A stretch of DNA of 64,000 nt from positions 439,001 to 503,000 of the forward strand of contig JAMYGW020000006.1 in NCBI GenBank assembly GCA_025617375.2. The letters run 5' to 3'. Positions 61,701-64,000 of this stretch are shown one piece after another (position 1 is the stretch's first letter; each line of letters opens with the position of its first letter). Both the position numbers and the translations under genes were made by a program. This stretch comes from Acarospora socialis (taxonomy: Eukaryota > Ascomycota > Lecanoromycetes > Acarosporales > Acarosporaceae). Under the pieces are notes generated by a model. It was not told the DNA's origin, searched no databases, and was given only the letters and a program-made list of their open reading frames with translations.

Positions 61701-63698
61701 TCAACTCATAATGTTACTGTTCACTTCAGAATCTATTAATGCATTGATTTGATGTTCATTGATCATAATCTTGATTCATATTTGATGATTATTGTCTTAT
61801 TTTTGAGACACCACTAGCTTCTTGTTCTCTAGTCTTGTCAAGAAAGTTTTTTATTTTTTGACTCACTTAATTGTTCAACTCATTTTCAAAGTTCTTAAAA
61901 TCATCTAGATTTTCTTCTGACCATAAAATTCACATATTTTAAACTATACTGCTCAATGTGTCTTTCTGAGTGTAGTTGAGATTCATATTGATTGTACTTC
62001 ATCTACAACTGACTTTCAATGACTTTTACTCTTTGCAGAAATTCAGATGATATGTATTCTTCATTGAAGATTCATCTGTCTTCATTTTGTGTGATATACT
62101 CTTCAGATAAGTGTATCTCAATTTTGTGACTTTTGATTTTTCACACAAGAGATTTTGACATCAGTTCTCTCATAACTGTTTATATGTCTCTCATTAGATC
62201 ATCAAATTCTTTGTATATCTTCACTTTCTGATTTCAAGTCTCTTGCTCTCTCTTCTGTATTGTATTGCAGTTTAGTGTCATTTTTTTCTGAGCACTTAGA
62301 TCTCTTTTAATCTTTGCTTGATATTCTCTTGAGAACTCTGTCTCAGCATTGTTTAAACTTTCTCTCACAAGTGTATCACTATTGAAAAATATTCAAGACT
62401 CATCAATCTGAAATTCATGATCATCAATCTCTTCAATGTCATCTTTAAGAACATGATCTTCTTTCTTGACATCAAGAACTTTTTTCTTAATAAAAGTAGT
62501 TAATTCTTTTTTGTAAATTGATCAACTCATCACATTGTATCTGTTTTTCATGTCTTTGTGTAATTTCTGAAAGTATCATCTGACTTTATCTTTTGCACTC
62601 ATGTGTACTCTGTACATGTCATTGTAACAGATTGTTTAGCTGAGAATATCATGCACTATGTGTGTATTCTTCTTGACTGTCATTACAATATTTTTTCTTT
62701 TCATTTGAGATCTATTGCATTCTCAGACAAGGTGTTTGAGTTTTTTGCAGTTGTAACACATTCACATCTTGTTTCACAATGTTATCTAAGACTTAGTGAA
62801 TCACTCTGACTGACATTTATACTTTATTCATTTAGTCTTTTATGACTTCTGACAGCACTTCTTGATCATATTGAGGTTCATAGAGTTTGTCTCTCTATGT
62901 CTTATTGATGAAATGTATTGCTTCACTCATGATTGAGAGTTTTCTTCTTGATCTTCTATCATAAATGACATTTAATATTCTTTTTGTTTCATCTGTCATT
63001 TTTATTGACAACTATCAATGTTAATACTCAGATCAATCATTTTCTGAAGATTGTTTGATCATTTTGTTTGAACTATTTTGTCTTTGATGAACTTTCTCAA
63101 CTTACAATAATACTGATAGATGAGTGCTTTGTTATTTCATTTAATAAGTGCTGCTAACTGCTGAAACTCTGTGATGTATACTGTTGTTGATTCACTTTGT
63201 CACAAGATGTAAACTTGTTTTTCTGCTGCTCTTTTCTCATTGATCACTCTGAAGACTTTTCTTAACTTTTTTTTAAACTGTGCATAATCATTGAACATAG
63301 ACTCTGTATCTGCATTGCATTCTTTGTACTTTTTCTCTAGAAATTCATGCAGTTTGAGATCAACTCAATTGAAGACTGCATCAATAAGATAAATTGTTGC
63401 AAACAGTGTCTTTTTTTGATCAATTTAAAACTTCAGTTGATTAAATTCAATGTACAGATTGAGCTTAGTCACAAAGACTTGCAGCTTCTCTCTCTTTTCA
63501 TCAAAGACATCTGATATCTGTATCTTAGATGCACTTAAAGATAGTTATATCATTGAGATTGACATCACTGATTGTGCTGCTGCTCTATTTAAAGTAAATG
63601 ATAGAGATAAGTTCATCTGAGTTTATTTCAAAAACAAAGTTGAGACATTCTTCTGTGTGTCAGACATCATACTCATTATATTGTAAGAATATTCAAAG

Positions 63699-64000
63699 TG
63701 TAATGTTTTAATCTGAGATTTCTTGAGTATGTAGAACTAAGAGTTTATGCTTGTTAATATAACAGCTGATCTGAAATGATTCTGAACTTTAACTCTTAGA
63801 TAGTTATCTAAGTTGAACATGATTGTTTTCATAAGAAAAACAATTCTACTATATAGTGAGTCTGCTTGTTGATCTCACTGTTGAGTCTGTTGAGATGATT
63901 TGCTTATGCAATCTGTTGAGCTTGCTTGTTAAACTCATCATTGAGCATGTTGAGATGTCACATGACTGCTGTCTAAACATCTCTTGAATATACACTCTCT
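63699..64000 (-). repeat. right LTR of element H (5' LTR, cut by window edge)
   Basis: Starts TGTAATGTTTTAATC. About 302 of an expected 351 bases are inside the window. Confidence 0.85.

Larger units (their letters stand above)
43948..64000 (+). mobile_element. element F: A-related chromovirus fossil, host of nested insertions E and H, runs off the window
   Basis: The left LTR is 43948-44259, a shorter variant of the E/H LTR type. The gag starts at about 44,254, is split by E at 44,466, resumes at 50,651 and is split again by H at 51,624. The rest lies beyond the window. Only gag, including a knuckle region near 51.4 kb, is visible. It is broken and older than E and H. The right end and target duplication cannot be seen. 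Confidence 0.8.
51624..64000 (-). mobile_element. element H: chromovirus fossil, minus orientation, inside F; contains G; truncated by window end
   Basis: The left (3') LTR is 51624-51974 (351 bp). The right (5') LTR starts at 63699 and about 302 bases are visible before the window ends. Internal parts from the right: gag about 62.4-63.69 kb; RT about 60.65-61.35; RNase H about 60.15-60.6; integrase about 59.2-60.1; chromodomain about 58.8-58.95; then G; then the antisense ORF on the plus strand at 52,041. Same subfamily as E. Broken, with dozens of breaks. It is younger than F and older than G. Confidence 0.87.

Noticed and set aside
22582-62809. The many 60-110 codon frames in the AT-rich block as host genes
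   Set aside because: All fall inside identifiable parts of LTR elements or are their shadows on the other strand.
21782-64000. Centromere
   Set aside because: AT-rich mutated retroelement blocks do form centromeres in some ascomycetes, but nothing here distinguishes this from any other repeat block or from subtelomeric DNA.
1-64000. tRNA or rRNA genes
   Set aside because: I looked for A/B-box-like pairs and acceptor-stem symmetry and saw none that I could support.

Overview
The window comes from a filamentous ascomycete (Pezizomycotina). The evidence is short introns of about 50-60 bases with GTRNGT / CTNAC / YAG signals, two fungal Zn2Cys6 regulators, a Ccc1-type vacuolar transporter and a Vps9 Rab GEF carrying both VPS9 and CUE domains. 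The class cannot be fixed from sequence alone. It has two sharply different compartments.

Bases 1 to about 17,570 are ordinary GC-balanced euchromatin with seven protein genes: a Ccc1/VIT-like transporter (3' end only), a small conserved-looking protein, a large TPR-like protein of unknown function, Vps9 (six exons), an asparagine-synthetase-domain protein (ASNSD1-like), and a head-to-head pair of Zn2Cys6 transcription factors sharing a 1.2 kb promoter region. They are housekeeping, trafficking and regulatory genes and form no obvious pathway cluster.

Bases 17,570 to 21,780 are a transition zone. It holds degenerate repeats of about 170 bp (18.06-18.77 kb), a strong-looking promoter (TATA box plus CT-rich tract, 18.88 kb), and a putative small spliced gene (19.14-19.87 kb) whose exons each contain a perfect or near-perfect inverted repeat. 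A 25-bp perfect palindrome follows, then 15 GC-rich hairpins at a nearly constant 76-78 bp pitch (20,030-21,165). I do not recognise this exon-hairpin and hairpin-array locus. It is the main candidate for an undescribed system.

Bases 21,780 to 64,000 are an AT-rich graveyard of nested LTR retrotransposons with no host gene. I resolve Ty3/mdg4 chromovirus elements of three families plus a Ty1/copia gag remnant and two 238-bp solo LTRs. Exact or near-exact target-site duplications give this order: element B (21,782-34,985) contains A; element C (35,528-42,859) contains solo LTR D1; a copia remnant contains solo LTR D2 and probably element F; F contains E (44,466-50,645) and H (51,624 to beyond the window end); H contains G (52,481-58,711). 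All are heavily mutated fossils.

The mutation footprint is itself unusual. CC, GG and CG dinucleotides are almost absent over about 42 kb, while CA and TG remain plentiful. This is the reverse of textbook CpA-directed RIP, and standard RIP indices would probably miss it. The variable sites of the hairpin array lie in the same CpC/CpG contexts, so the same process seems to have touched the array lightly. The A-family elements also carry a conserved antisense ORF between chromodomain and 3' LTR with Zn2Cys6-like cysteine spacing; the unrelated element C has an analogous antisense Cys-rich ORF.
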